Source: Malus domestica (lineage: Eukaryota; Streptophyta; Magnoliopsida; Rosales; Rosaceae). Taken from it: DNA of 64,000 bases. Position 1 is the stretch's first letter; each line of letters starts with the position of its first letter. Of this stretch, positions 12,264-24,594 are shown piece after piece. The stretch covers positions 1,789,001 to 1,853,000 of the forward strand of contig NC_091664.1 of assembly GCF_042453785.1 (NCBI RefSeq). The letters are read 5' to 3'. A program made the translations under genes and the position numbers. Below the pieces are notes generated by a model that saw only the letters and a program-made list of their open reading frames with translations, searched no databases and had not been told where the DNA came from.

Positions 12264-12905
12264 TGTTGGATTATGTGGCCAAGTGGCCATATACTTTAGA
12301 TTAAACAAACCAAAGGTGGACAACACCTTTCCTTGTTTTGGGGAGGAAAATAGGGAAAAGGTTTTTTGTCTTGGTCCATGGGAAGTCACGGTTGAGGTTT
12401 TGAATAATAAGTTTTGGTTGTAATGAGAAGTAAGAGTGGGATAGAAGAGAAGAAAATAGAGTGCAGAAAATTGAGAGAGCCGAAGAGAAGAGAGGGAGAG
12501 AAAGAAGGTACTGCTACAGTACCATTTTCAGAGAAGGGGTTGTTGTTCCTTTCATTGGATAATTCTCACTCCATCAAAGTGTTATTGTTGTAATAGCTTT
12601 GAGCTTTGTATAGAGAAGAAATTAATCACTATATTTCTTTCTCTATTTGTTTCTTTAGAGTGTGAGTTATTGGGTTATTTGGGTTGTGAGATTGCCAACA
12701 CTTTGTAAACTCCCATTTGGTTGATAGTGGATTCTTGGGTGAGCTCCTACTGCTCCGAGGACGTACTCCAGTTACACTGACTGTTGAGGAACCTCGTTAA
12801 AATCTTGGTGTCTTTAATATTTTGTTCTTGCATTTTATTTGATATATTTCCTGTGGGTTAGCTTGAGTTGGTTCCACAAGGGTTTGGTGCTATCCTAGCA
12901 CAACA
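12264..12905 (+). repeat. 3' LTR of the copia element
   Basis: The repeat is 642 bp and is the partner of 7400-8041. It carries G at 12380 where the 5' LTR has A; I saw no other difference. It is followed directly by the TTCTT target duplication. Confidence 0.97.
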
Positions 12906-13659
12906 TTCTTCTCTCTCTGCAGCTAGGGTTTTGGCTCTCTAGCCTTTCAATGCTTAGATTAACTCTGTATATTACATTATCGCAAATTTTCAACTCCGTC
13001 GATTGATTCATTAAGACTTGATTACGGTATGGTTGACATTCCGTCAATATGTCATCCACAATATTGATATATGTCCATGTTGTGGAGCAAAAGTACGAAG
13101 CTGACAAACCAAGATAACGTAAAATATGAAATGATTGTTCAGAGGTCAAAGTGATACGGTTACAAAAACAAGAGATAAAGTGATATTTTCGTGCTAATTC
13201 ATATTACACTTTTATAATTTAGCCTAAACTAATTAAATTGAAAATCGTGGAACTACTAGAATCCCTCCTGCACCTCCTTACTCTTGTTAATCGTTTAATT
13301 GATTAAATTTTCCACGATCAAGGATTACTAATTATGGAAGAATGTCACAAAATAATCACGTGAATGTGTTTCCATTATATAAATTATTGATTTGATTTGA
13401 GAAAAACAAATGAAAATTATTGATTTCTCTCTTAAGGTCACTGGTTTCAAAGTAATTCCACAGTTTCCATGCAGTTTCCCCCATGGATGTCTCAGCAAAA
13501 AAGAGAGATAAATCAAAGAAGAAAAAAATGACCGCTTGCTACCGACATAGCATTTAGCTACGTATACCATGCAACTTTCATTCTCTCTGTACTTATACGC
13601 GTATAACATTATAACTTATACAACCTCATTTTCTAGATTTGTATACAATTTTTCCTTGG

Positions 13660-13870
13660 TTTTGATCGCTTATTCATGAAAATCGTGTTAGTTTCGTTTT
13701 CGTGTCATATTCGTTATCTTAACGGGTGACCCTATAACAACCCAACTCATTAACAAGTTGACTCATAGCCTCTTATTTTGGTGTCATTCTGTGTCGGGTT
13801 AACGGATCATAGAAATTCCCAGACCTATTCAAGACGCTCGTTTACTTGTCTAGGATTGACTTGTCTTACA
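13660..13870 (+). repeat. Dispersed repeat family R, copy 2
   Basis: This copy carries the words CGTGTCATATTCGTTATCTTAACGGG and GTGTCGGGTTAACGGATCAT in short separated runs. These correspond to the reverse complement of copy 1 (1205-1540). It is shorter than the other copies and non-coding. Confidence 0.5.
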
Positions 13871-14181
13871 CAACTCACTTGATCCAAAAAATAAGTAATA
13901 AGTCATTCATGAATAGTACATACATACTATTTTACTTACTTAATCACAAGTTACGGTTAAACTAATTTGTTAACAATAAAACCATGCGCTTGGGGCTGTA
14001 TTTACACTAGGAAATTAATGCCAACTTGAGATCAAACATAAAACAAATCCTAGTCGGTGGCCTCAATTATCATGACCTTTTTCTTGGTTAGCTGGATGGC
14101 TATTCTCATTTTTATACATTTTTCCTTTTTCCTAATTAATTGAAAGAAATTAATTAATTAATTACTTCATGCTCATGAAAG

Positions 14182-14340
14182 GATTGAGAGAAATGTTTCA
14201 ATATACCGAAAACACTTTTGATATATAAAGTATCATAATACAACTGGTTGAAAATTTTCTCTTTCAAATATCCAACAACTTTTATTATAACACCTAGTAT
14301 ACTAAGTTGTGTTCTTGGTACACTGAAAAATCTCTCGGTC
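14182..14340. mobile_element. MITE of family G (GAGAGATTTTTCAGTGTACC-type ends)
   Basis: The left end (GATTGAGAGAAATGTTTCAATATACC, in two runs) matches the reverse complement of the right end (GACCGAGAGATTTTTCAGTG...). It is about 160 bp with inverted arms and no coding. Related copies are at 18673-18854 and 51167-51340. The target duplication was not resolved. Confidence 0.55.
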
Positions 14341-16760
14341 ATTTTCCAATTTTTAAACGATTAACTCCGATATTTATTACATATTGAAGGGGATGATATC
14401 AAATTTGTTTCGTTGTCAAAATTAATGTGGCTCAGTGTGATTATAATATGGAAAATGAGTTTGTGAATTCCTTTTTCATAAATTTGATTATCAAATTGAC
14501 CCTTTTCTAAGCAAGGAATCTTATGTGTCTCACAATCAAATTGCAGGCCATTAATTATCATGTGATCACAAGATTAAGATGTCTCCAACCTTGAATTGAG
14601 GGCTCTAATTTCACTAGTAATCTCTGATTTAACTTTAATTTTTCTAATTAGCTATCATGTCGGAAATAAAGTACTCTTCAAAGTTATAATTAAATTGCTT
14701 TCTAGATCTTAATTAGTTTGTTGGCAATAAAATTGTCTTAGTTTGCTAACCTATGTGTCAAATTTAAATTGAAAAAGACATGTGTGCCCTAACCAATTAA
14801 TCAAGAAGTGACACATGAGAAGCAAAGCAATTTAATGCTGAAAGAAAATCATAAAACATAATTAAGACTAATTATCTAATAAATAAAAAAACTAATCGAA
14901 AATATACATTCGATGAAAAAACCACAAAATCTATCACATCGACTACAATATTGTCCTCATGATGGCTCCACCACTCGAAACTCGTCTATTTGAAAACCCT
15001 ATAATCTTTCACAATTCTCCATGTACGAAGGAATGGTGTTATCAACGCTAAAAACCAAAAGAAATTATGTACATAGTAACGTATGTCAACATTACGAAGA
15101 TGATCTCTAACTCGGAAAAAAAGAAGCTATTGGGTGGTACATTATCACCAGCTGGCTGTGTTGAGTGTTGAACCTCAACCAACGATCTCTTAGCTAAATA
15201 AAATTCTTTGGTCCCTATAGTTTGAGCAAATTTTCACTTAGTTTCAATTTTGGCAAAATTTTTAATCATAAATCTGGTTTTGCTGATTTGATTCTTACAA
15301 ACAGATGATTTTGCTTTGTTGCAAGTGATTTGTAATTCAACTGGATAAGAGCATTTATCGTTACAATACTCTTACATCAAAATATTAGGTTCGGTTTTCT
15401 TGTCCCTTACTATCGTTTGTGTAAAAATATGATTTTGCCTAGTCACTATGTGTTTTTAAATTAAAAAGGTATTTAACCCTTCAATTTCTTGACAGCTTAC
15501 TAGGTTTCTATTTTTGCGAATATTGTATCTTAACCGAATAACATCAATGATCGAACCATTCAATTTATTAATCTTCATTGGAAGATCACTCCTACAAAAA
15601 TCATTCAAATTTGAGATGTTTAATTGTTCAAACACATCACATAATTAATCATGAATATATTACTTAGTACCTGCACCATCAATTTGTTTCATACATTTGA
15701 ATGACTAAATGATCTCCGATAGAATGATTTTTTATAAAGGTGATCTTCAAATGAAGACTAAGAAAGTAAACAGTTCGAATTACGAAATTTGTACAATCAA
15801 ATACGTTATTCTCAAGAAGAGAATGCAAGTACTATCCCATTAAAAAAAAATACCACATTGGTGTGTACCCATAACAAAGAGTCTCTTTATTTGTTAATTT
15901 GTTATTGCTGGCTTGCAACACTTTATGTACTATTCATGATTGTCATTCTACTTCAAAGCAAACAACCTGTTCACAATTGACAAATCAAGTAATTTCAACA
16001 TGTAGTTAGTTAAAATCCAAATCGCATGTTGAATTTGTTCAACAAATCTAACACCCAAAATTCTGGAAGGAAAAGAAAATGGTGTGGTTAATTGTGTAAA
16101 TAACCAAGACATTTAGGGCAAATTGTAGCGAATGCCATTGGAGACAACCGACCACTAAAACGCACAGTGTTTTCCCACTCAGCTCAAAAGATCCAGCTCC
16201 TGCTCAATCGACCGGCGGAAACCAGAGATCTATCTTCATCCCAAAGTCAAAGTCTATGTCGACGCAAAAGAATCTGAAAAAAAAATCAATGTGTTGGATA
16301 ATATCACATTAATTATTCAAAAAATTACGAAGGCATGATGATGTTAGGTTCGACCTACCTTTGGGACCTCATTGTGTCATTTTCTATTAAATAACACATG
16401 CCGGGAAGGAAGATAGAAGGGAAGCTTCGTTGGGCACCTTGGAGGTTCTCTGGCCTTACTACTAGGGCAGAGGCAAAGAGTTCTAAACTTGATTGCCCCA
16501 TAACAAAAATTAGGTAAATGAACGATGGACTTAACGGTCAAGAGTCCCATAGTTTAGAATTTAACGATCAAATGTCTCGATACACACATGTTTCCGTCTA
16601 TTAAAACATACATTATCTAAAAAAGCAAGTTTTGGGATTTCTATTTCCGTCTTTCTCTTGGAGTCTAATCTGCAAGTTTAGCGCTTAAATGTATTTCTTC
16701 CCAGAGGATTGACAGGGTGAACTGCTAGCTTTCGTATATGAGATATCCAATGTAGTCACT

Positions 16761-16928
16761 AAGTTACTCTAGGGATAACAGACTGATCTTCTCCAAGAAC
16801 TCACAACAACGGGAAGGTTTGGCACATTGATGTTGGCTCTTCACCACATGGGGTTGTAGTATGTTCCAAGGGTTGGGTTGTTCACCTATTAAAGAGGTAC
16901 GTGAGCAGGGTTCAGAACATCATGAGAC
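16761..16928 (+). pseudogene. Decayed plastid 23S rRNA fragment (NUPT)
   Basis: The segment reads through the peptidyl-transferase region of a plastid-type 23S rRNA. It contains TACTCTAGGGATAACAG, CGGGAAGGTTTGGCAC, TGTAGTATGTTCCAAGGGTT and ATTAAAGAGGTACGTGAGC in order. Most differences from the functional sequence are C to T or G to A, as expected for methylated nuclear copies of plastid DNA. It is only about 170 bp and cannot be a working rRNA gene. The plastid rather than mitochondrial form fits the CTGATCTTCTCCAAGAACTC stretch. Confidence 0.85.
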
Positions 16929-17931
16929 GACCAGACTAGGAAACAACTATCCAAACACCCTTCTAACAAACAAGCTACACACATCGGGGTGAGGTGCGCA
17001 TTGCCCTAAGAATCTTAAGTTTGATATTTCTCATGAAGGGATTCAGCAACAAAGACACCTGCGAATATCGTTCTGTATGAATTCCTAAAAACTCTAATAG
17101 AAGTCCGTCTCTTTTAACACATGGGGCTAGAGAGAAGGGTAGGTTTGTAGGACAACTTGGAGATTAGGAGAGTCTTTGGCCTTAATAATACTCAGAACCG
17201 AAAATGCTACATGAAACTAGCAAGAGAGACCAAATATTTCGGTGCATACTATATTCCAATGCATACTAAAAAAAAATTGAGCTAAAGAAGGTCTCTTTTT
17301 AACACATGGCTAGCTAGAGAGACTAATGCATATTTATTACACATTTAACTAATTGTGATGGAGATTTTGACATGGAATAATTATGGTATAATGGGGAACC
17401 AGAGACTTGAATTTATGGGATGGTACTTGGCAACCGATTTGGTAAATTCATTATTTGTAGGCTCCCCATGCCTGATGAGTGATGAGTTTCTTCATTTTTT
17501 AATTAGGTTTTCGGCAAATGTTGCACATGGATTTGAAACCATCTGACCCAACTGTGACCTTTTCCAGGAAGATGTTCAGAGTTTTAGTTTTGCAAGTTTG
17601 AAAATGTTGCAGCAAAAGATGCAATCATGCCTTGCCTTGATCAATTAATAATTGAATGAATGGGCTGGGAATGAGAAGGCATATACAGACAAGCTAGTCT
17701 TGCTTGTTTGATGTATTACGCGTTCTTTAAGTTTATCTTGTCGTTGCTATTCATTTGTAAGTGACAGATTTTCAATTTAAATCTCATAAATGATAAGTTT
17801 AATGTATATATATTGTGATACATATGCTCTCGTTTAAGCTTAACAAAACAATTTACAACTTATAGTTACATGATTTTATTTCTTTTTTACACCGTGACCC
17901 TTGGCGATAAAGCTTCCCACCTCTTGGACTT
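16929..17931. other. Gene-free stretch with short duplicated words
   Basis: No gene is visible. The words CTCTTTTAACACATGG and GGCTAGAGAGA recur near 17105 and 17290, and CTTGGAG with TCTTTGGCCTTA near 17155 resembles GGTTCTCTGGCCTTACTA near 16445. This suggests small old duplications or remnants of a repeat I cannot name. Confidence 0.35.
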
Positions 17932-17934
17932 TAA

Positions 17935-18375
17935 GGGGGCGTTTATTGCGCCGGACTATCTCGGACTGGACTAACTTCAAGGACTAAGCTGGACTGGCTT
18001 AGACTAGACTAAGCTGGACTAACTTAGTGAAGCGTTTGGTGCAGTGTTGGACTAAGAAGCTAGATAATAACAAATTCTAATATTATATTATTTAATATAT
18101 AAATTATTAATATTTTATTATGATCTAGGTGACCGGAGATGATGGAGAGTCTATCGGGAGTGGTTGTTGAGCATGACGAGGATGAGAGAAGATAGTCTTA
18201 GCTAGTCCCATGGTTATTGGGGGGTCTCACTAAGACCTCTTAGTGAAGGTTTTGTCCATGCTAGTCCCCTTTAGTCTCATTAATGTTAGTCCCAGCATGG
18301 AACAAACACAGTATTAGACTAACAGTTAGTCCAGTCTAGTTCAGTCCCACTTAGTGAGGGCAAACAAACGCCCCC
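17935..18375. mobile_element. PIF/Harbinger-type (Tourist-like) MITE
   Basis: The element is 441 bp with inverted ends GGGGGCGTTT...AAACGCCCCC and a TAA target duplication at 17932-17934 and 18376-18378. The subterminal parts are rich in GGACTGGACTAAC-type words, repeated in inverted orientation near the right end (GTTAGTCCAGTCTAG). It has no coding capacity. The 3-bp TAA duplication and G-rich ends are typical of Harbinger-driven MITEs. Confidence 0.88.
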
Positions 18376-18672
18376 TAAGTGGTTAACTTGAGAACAATAA
18401 TATATTTAGCCCATCTCTCTCAAATTCAGTGTCCCTAATTGTTTTTTCTTTTTTTTTCCCTTCCAATCAGAGGTGGATAGATACAAAATAAGGAAAACTA
18501 ATGAAAATGGCTTGAAAACTTTGAGTTTTAATGATAAGGACAAAATAAAGGGTAAAGTGAATAGTACCATGATTGACTTTTTAGTGTAAAAATGTGGTTT
18601 TTCGTTAAAATGAACAGTACCGGGTGCTTTTGGTTAAAGTTCCCTACAAAATAATAAGCCACTAAAGGTCTT

Positions 18673-18854
18673 CCGACTGAGAAATTTTTAGTTATGACAG
18701 GAATACAAGTGATACACCACGTGTTTTAATAGGAATAGTGGGAAATTTTATTTTTTAAGTTATTAATTTTTTAGTACACATATCACATCATTTGTTGATT
18801 GACACGTGATGTAACACTCTGTGTACCGGTCACACTGAAAAACCTCTCCCTCGG
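18673..18854. mobile_element. MITE of family G, copy 2
   Basis: The left end CCGACTGAGAAATTTTTAG pairs with the reverse complement of the right end, CCGAGGGAGAGGTTTTTCAG. CACGTG-like words sit symmetrically inside (CACCACGTG near 18715, CACGTGATG near 18803). It has no coding. It shares ends with 14182-14340 and 51167-51340. Confidence 0.6.
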
Positions 18855-19099
18855 ACTTCTAGGAGGTTTTTCTTTTGGGCAATTGTTCACCGTTGCTAGA
18901 TTCGAACCCATGATACAATCGTCTTGTATGTTGATTTAGCAAGAATTGGCCGAACTTCGCGGCTCGGCCTCTAAGAGATCGACCTAATAGGTAAGGTAAA
19001 AGTTATACAAGAGGCTTCTCAATTGATTTGTGATGCAGGCACAATCCGGAACTGTGTTAATAATTGGACTATAGATTAAGGACATGATATATATTCATA

Positions 19100-19302
19100 A
19101 TATATATATATATATATATATATATCAATTATACTCTTTTTTTTATTTGTGACTATCAAATAAAAATTATATATATATATATATATATATCATTTATACT
19201 CTCTTTTTTATTTGTGACTATCAAATAAAAATTATATATATATATATATATATATATCATTTATACTCTTTTTTTATTTGTGACTATCAAATAAAAATAA
19301 TT
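19100..19302 (+). repeat. Tandem triplicate with embedded (TA)n
   Basis: A unit of about 70 bp (CTCTTTTTTTTATTTGTGAC, TATCAAATAAAAAT, then a TA run) occurs three times in a row. The intervening TA tracts differ in length. This looks like local slippage or unequal exchange at a microsatellite and not a gene. Confidence 0.8.
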
Positions 19303-19391
19303 AAATAGAAACAACCGATAATAATTAATACTAAACAAAGTGTGTATTAAAAGAAAATGTGCATATTTATCATTTTAGAGAACTCACTATT

Positions 19392-19935
19392 CAGGGGCGG
19401 AGCCACCAAGGGACTAGGGTAGTCCCTGGCCCATCCTGACTTCATATGAGGTGTGAACCTCATAGAAGAAAATGAAGCAAACGACGTCGTTAAGTTTTGA
19501 TTTTAAATTTTTTCAGCTGTCTAATGAAACAATAAGTTTTGCAAGGGAGTTTTAAAAGAAATGTGCAATTTTAAATGGAAAAAGCAACACCACTTCTGGT
19601 TCGATTCTCTCACCTAACAGTAATATACACCCTATAATTTTCTAAAGCAACCCACCTTCTTTATTTGCAGACCTCTCCCCCTTGTCCTTTTTCTACTTCT
19701 TTGTATTTTCTTTAGCCTTCCACAACCTACCTCTTACTTGGTTGTCTGGGTTTTTACATTTTTTTCTTCTTAGTATTGAATTTAAGAGATTTTTTTCAGT
19801 TTTGTGAGGATTACACAAATTGCATATGTCAACATGTTATGAATTCAACTTTTTACACACACACACTATATATATATATATATACACATATTTGTGAAAG
19901 GCCTCTCCTCATTTAGAATTCTGGCTCCGCCACTG
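19392..19935. mobile_element. hAT-type MITE with 8-bp target duplication
   Basis: The element is 544 bp with ends CAGGGGCGGAGCCA and TGGCTCCGCCACTG. It is flanked by a perfect 8-bp duplication TCACTATT (19384-19391 and 19936-19943). CAG-starting ends with an 8-bp duplication are the hAT signature. The interior is non-coding and includes a TA microsatellite near 19867-19882. Confidence 0.9.
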
Positions 19936-21194
19936 TCACTATTGATGCTTTTTACTCTCCGGCAAGAGCGGTTGCCTTCTCTAAAGCTCATCCCCGAGTC
20001 TGGGGAAATAACCTTCGACCAAAAGCACTAGGTGTGATCTAGTTCTTGTTCGTATAGTCTTAAAGTCTACTTATAGCAAACAAAAACCCTTCACGTATGA
20101 GATTTCTTATGGATTATTCAAATATTGTGCATATAAATCTGTAACAAGTATTTTTCACCATTTAATTAGATAATTACACGTGGACTAGGAGAAGTCTCCT
20201 TGACGAAATTGCCCTCGAATCTCCTTGGGAATGATATGCATAATCTGGAGGAGGACAGAGAATCCTCCACCGCATAATATCGCTTACATCAAATGAGGCG
20301 GGTGAGGCCTCGGACAACAAGCCAGAAAGGGAAGCCACCTTTGCTAGGATCACATACCCAGGCTAACCAATGAATCAGGCCCTCTATGGTAAGGATGGAA
20401 ACGATTCGATTCGGGACGAAAATGCTATATCTATCCATATAATCAAGAAAATTATCTATACTTATGACAACAAATTAATTATCGGGTATTCTCTATAACC
20501 ACACATGTTGGGTAACGAATTCCTAGTCAGTTAATTAGTTTATATGCATTTCACAATAAAAAAAAAAAAAAACTATTTTATCATAATGAATGAAATAATT
20601 TTTAATCATATGATATCAAAGCAACATAAAAATCTATAAATCAAGAATTGGGGAATGACTTCACACAAAAGAGTAAAACTATTGTTGAGCCTATATTGGC
20701 GCGTGAACTGCACAACGCAAAAAAATTTATGAACGTTGCCTCAGGTGAGGACTCAGGCCATTCTTGCCCGACAGTTTGGTCTGTGAGAGATAGGGCCATC
20801 CAATAGCCCTATTTAGAGGGATTGGGGGATTCAATCACCCAATAAATGGGCAATTTGGAGGGGTAAAAATGCTTTTGCAAGAAAGAGAAAGACAAATTAA
20901 ACGTTCTTACACCGACGTTGTGTGAGGCAAAAATTATCCTTCGATGCTCCCATGCCTAAATTAGACTTTAAAAGATAAATGAGTATTCAAAATACTGGGA
21001 GCATGTTGAAGGGGTGACAAAAGTCCTTTTTTTCAGTCAGCCAATTGAAAGCGGTGAAAGAAGTGGAAAGGGACTGAACATTGTGGAGGCTGGTTGTTTT
21101 CCATGAACTGTCGGCCGACTAATTAATGCTTTCAATCATAAGTGAGAAGCTTCCGTGCTTAAAATACTCCACTAACTACTATAGATTTTGATCT

Positions 21195-21418
21195 CGTTTG
21201 GAAGTATTTTTAAAAGCGTTTTTAGAAAAAAAATGTTTATGAGTTTCAAAATTACTTAAAAGTATTTCTTATAAGAAATATTAGTTATGTACTTCTTGTT
21301 TGAAACATTTCTTTCAGGGTTCACTTGTATTTTTACTAAAACTTGATTCTAAAGCCATTTTTACAAAAAAAAAAAAAAAAAAAACTATTTTTAGCTATTT
21401 TAAAACAAGTTCCAAATA
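21195..21418 (-). repeat. Foldback repeat family K, copy 1
   Basis: The left end GTTTGGAAGTATTTTTAAAAG roughly pairs with the reverse complement of the right end (TATTTGGAACTTGTTTTAAAA). The interior is made of AGTATTTCTTATAAGAAAT-like A/T-rich inverted words. A relative lies in the opposite orientation at 55430-55650. It is non-coding. Confidence 0.45.
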
Positions 21419-22689
21419 AGTCATTCTTTTACATGAGACTTTTTTTATACAATTCCTTTATATGATATTTAGTATGGTAATTGTGGACATATATCATCAA
21501 TTTAATCATCGGTTATGGAGTTTTCACTGAAATATGTAGCATATCGACCTAAACAAAAAATCATATATATAGTATGAGTGAAATTAAGGGTGATTTTTGG
21601 AACGATCGGATCGAGAACAAGGCTATTAAAATCTATTCTCAAAATTTTTGAATTGGATTGGATTATAAAATTTTTCAGTTCGAAATTTTCGAAATTGCAG
21701 TAATGTCAAAATTTTCTAAAATAATTGGAACTCGTTTTTTTATAAATATTTTTATATCAACAAAAATGACAAGGATAAGAATCTGAGACGCGTGGAACTT
21801 GTCTAAGTTGTCTTCTTGGTTAGCTGGCTAAGCTTGGGGACGTAGACATATGAAAATTCTCTTTATATTCCTAATGACATGTTACGTATGCTTCAAATAA
21901 CAATCACTTAGACAAGTGAAGTACTAATGCGAAATGATAAAATTGCAAGATTCTCAAATCTGTATAACTTTAGTGTGGGACACTAAATGCTCACTAAATG
22001 CTTTTGCAATATAATTTGAGATTATCTTGTCCGACTATTTTAGTTAGTACCATTTGGTGCACATATATTCTATCTGATTGAACTAATCAATACAGTTTGA
22101 GGAGCCAAACGAGATTTAAATCTCTTAATAATGTATTTCATGATATTATTTTCACCTTGCAGTCTGACAACTTTACATTTAGTTTCTTCTTCTTCTTCTT
22201 CACTTCATTTTTTTGTAACTTTCATGACAACATAAAATATGTTTATTGGTGGTGATGAATTATATTAGTGATTTCGTGCCGACTATTGCAAAATCATCAG
22301 AGGATGTATGGTGCGTTCTTTTTTTGTGTTGTCTTTTACAATAGCTCTACAATGTGCGAGGTTTAGTTGTATTCTCGTTCATGTTGGTTGAATATGAATC
22401 CTTTGTGGCTAAAGAATTGTATTGTTAAATCATGATAAGTTTGTGTAGTTGTAAAGCGAGGGTGTTTCTTTTGGCGTGTGTGGCCTCTTAGTTACGTTTG
22501 ATTTGTATGCAGTATGTACATTGTTAATAAACTTTCATTTGATCCAAAAGATGTAGAATGAAGTGCATCACTATTTTCTAGTGTCTACAAAATGAATTGC
22601 AGGAAGGATTAAGCATTCTAAAATAATTATCATACACTCTTTTTTTATTATCATCTGTTATTTATGTTAATTATATTATATTTGATGCC

Positions 22690-23062
22690 GACCCGTGGCA
22701 TCACTTTTTTTACACAAATTTTGATACATGTCTTTGTATAGCCCACTTTGTAATGTATTTTGCTTATCCGAACCATCTATCTTTCTGAACATCATTTATA
22801 AATCATTCTTGCAAAAAATTAGACAAATCCAAAATTAAGACATTCATTTGTAGGAAGATAATGGATGAACACATTTCTACAAAGAAACCCTAAACCCCTA
22901 ATCCAACTGGCATATGGTTTCAGATTTGAGTGATTTTTTGTAAACATGATTTTTGACGGAAGACCTAAAACATAAATGGTTCAAATCATTGAAATACATT
23001 ACAAAGTGAGCTCTACAAAAGCGTGTATAAAAAGTTGTACCACAGATCCCCTATTATAATTA
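22690..23062. mobile_element. Foldback MITE of about 370 bp
   Basis: The left arm contains CACTTTGTAATGTATTTTGC followed by CCGAACCAT. The right arm contains its reverse complement in the order ATGGTTCAAAT then ATTACAAAGTGAGCTC. The arms enclose about 200 bp of A/T-rich non-coding DNA with an AAACCCTAAACCCCTAA motif near 22886. Ends and target duplication were not resolved. Confidence 0.55.
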
Positions 23063-24542
23063 TATTTATATTTCTTAATGAAACTTAAAAAAAATAAAAA
23101 AATAAACCAGAAGCGACAAAGTGTTTCATTAATAAGAACAACCACATACAAAAGGTGTCATGGGTACAATTTCTTCAATGACCAATTTCTTGATCTAGAG
23201 ATAATTTGCACAAGATACAAATAATTTTAAACTCTTATACAGCTACCACAATAAACCACCACAAACAGGAATTCTGAGTATGATTGTCACAAAGACGATA
23301 GACGCGACAGTCCGAACACCGGTATCTTGACATAAAGCCATCGACAACGAGATCATATAAATTACATAAGCGACACAAAAAGATCACCGAAGCAACACAA
23401 AATTACTAACATAACCCGCTCAAGGCGTTAAAAATGAAACTTAAAACTAAACTAAAACTAATGACGTGTTCACAGGAAAGACACGACACGAGTACAGTCG
23501 TGGAGAGAGGCGTGGGCTGCAGCCTTGCAGGACCATCATTTCGACCTAAAGAAGTAAGAAATCCATGAGACAAAAACTTTCTCTATTACTCCACAACCAT
23601 TATTAACCTTGGTCCCCTAGACCTCCTATACATCCTACTGTTAACGTGCAAAGAGAGATACCCTCATGCAACGGTAAAGCGACATGACAAACATTTATTT
23701 GAATAATATACATGTCAAGTATTCAATAAATTAGTGACACCACTAAAACTATATGTGTTGGTTATAAGAAAGAATCTTTCGCATAAGAGATCAGATATCT
23801 TATAAAGCTTTAAGTTGTATCTCGGATTTGCAGGTACAGCACATTTTGCGGAGGTGTCTACACTACCGTTCTAACCTTGTAATAATTTGTTTTATCACTT
23901 ACAGTTCTTGGATTCTCTATGGGGGCAAACAGTAAAACTAGCATTGCCAAGGTCCTACACTTCTTTGTAGTTATTCATTCTTTGCCGTTAACGTTGAAGA
24001 TATGGTGCTGATATCGGGACCTATGCCGCCTGCCGACAACTTCGTTCCCCACTCTGTCTGCGACAAGCAAATTATTTTGTCCAGAGTACGACTTGCATGA
24101 CATTGTTTTGTGTCAAATTTTGGAAAAATTAAATAAAAATGGTGATCCTTTGGGACATCGAAAACATTTCACAAACAAATGATATACAGTAAGATGATAT
24201 TATTCCCCTGAATATCTCCTCGCCTTAATTATTATGTCTTCAGTTTATTCTAAGATATGAACTGTTCAATTTTAGGTTATCAGTAATATTATCCATGAAA
24301 AGATTCAACGGACTCGATAATTGTTTGGCCATTTAATTATGATCGTAAATATTTTCATGATTTGTTGAAAATCATGTGTTGGTGATCTATTTTATTTGAT
24401 CGAAGTTAGATAAGTAAATAATTTTTACATTTGCACGAATTTTAGTAGGCGTTGACAAAGAAGAACAGCAAGTCGAAGGGGTTTCATCGGAGTGCAAACT
24501 TCTGGTATATTAGTGGCTTGGAAGTCTCGTCGGTATCAGGTC

Positions 24543-24594
24543 GACAGTTCAGTCCTTAGCTGGTGTGGGCGTGAGAGCATTGCAAGGACCTAGT
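24543..24594 (+). pseudogene. Short plastid 23S rRNA fragment (NUPT)
   Basis: About 52 bp (GACAGTTCAGTCC, then GGTGTGGGCGTGAGAGCATT, then AGGACCTAGT) matches the part of plastid 23S rRNA that directly follows the end of the fragment at 16761-16928. It has the same orientation. It is too short to be functional. The match is short, so confidence is moderate. Confidence 0.6.

Larger units (their letters stand above)
7400..12905 (+). mobile_element. Ty1-copia LTR retrotransposon, nearly intact
   Basis: The 5506-bp element has two 642-bp LTRs beginning TGTTGG and ending CAACA. It is flanked by a perfect 5-bp target duplication TTCTT (7395-7399 and 12906-12910). Its interior has a tRNA-Met-type primer site, a gag-protease-integrase-RT-RNase H reading frame in copia order, and a polypurine tract before the 3' LTR. 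The two LTRs differ at one position by eye (7516 A versus 12380 G), so insertion was recent. The gag and pol motifs most resemble the Tnt1-94/Tork type. The single visible coding lesion is an amber codon at 9966-9968. A relative with an intact frame could still mobilise it. Confidence 0.97.
12911..16760. other. Gene-free region right of the copia element
   Basis: Apart from repeat copies listed separately (13660-13870 and 14182-14340) I see no gene. All open frames are short and A/T-driven. The sequence immediately after the TTCTT duplication continues the pre-insertion host sequence. Confidence 0.45.

Noticed and set aside
11676..12389. A 237-codon antisense frame across the copia RNase H region
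   Set aside because: It has no domain, overlaps the 3' LTR boundary, and is explained by the sense-strand coding sequence.
18895..18915. A tRNA T-arm-like motif (GATTCGAACCC)
   Set aside because: No matching D-arm, anticodon arm or acceptor stem could be found around it.
22180..22560. A LINE 3' end
   Set aside because: Only the final AATAAACTTTCATTTGATCC resembles a LINE tail. No reverse transcriptase, second copy or poly-A tail with target duplication was found.
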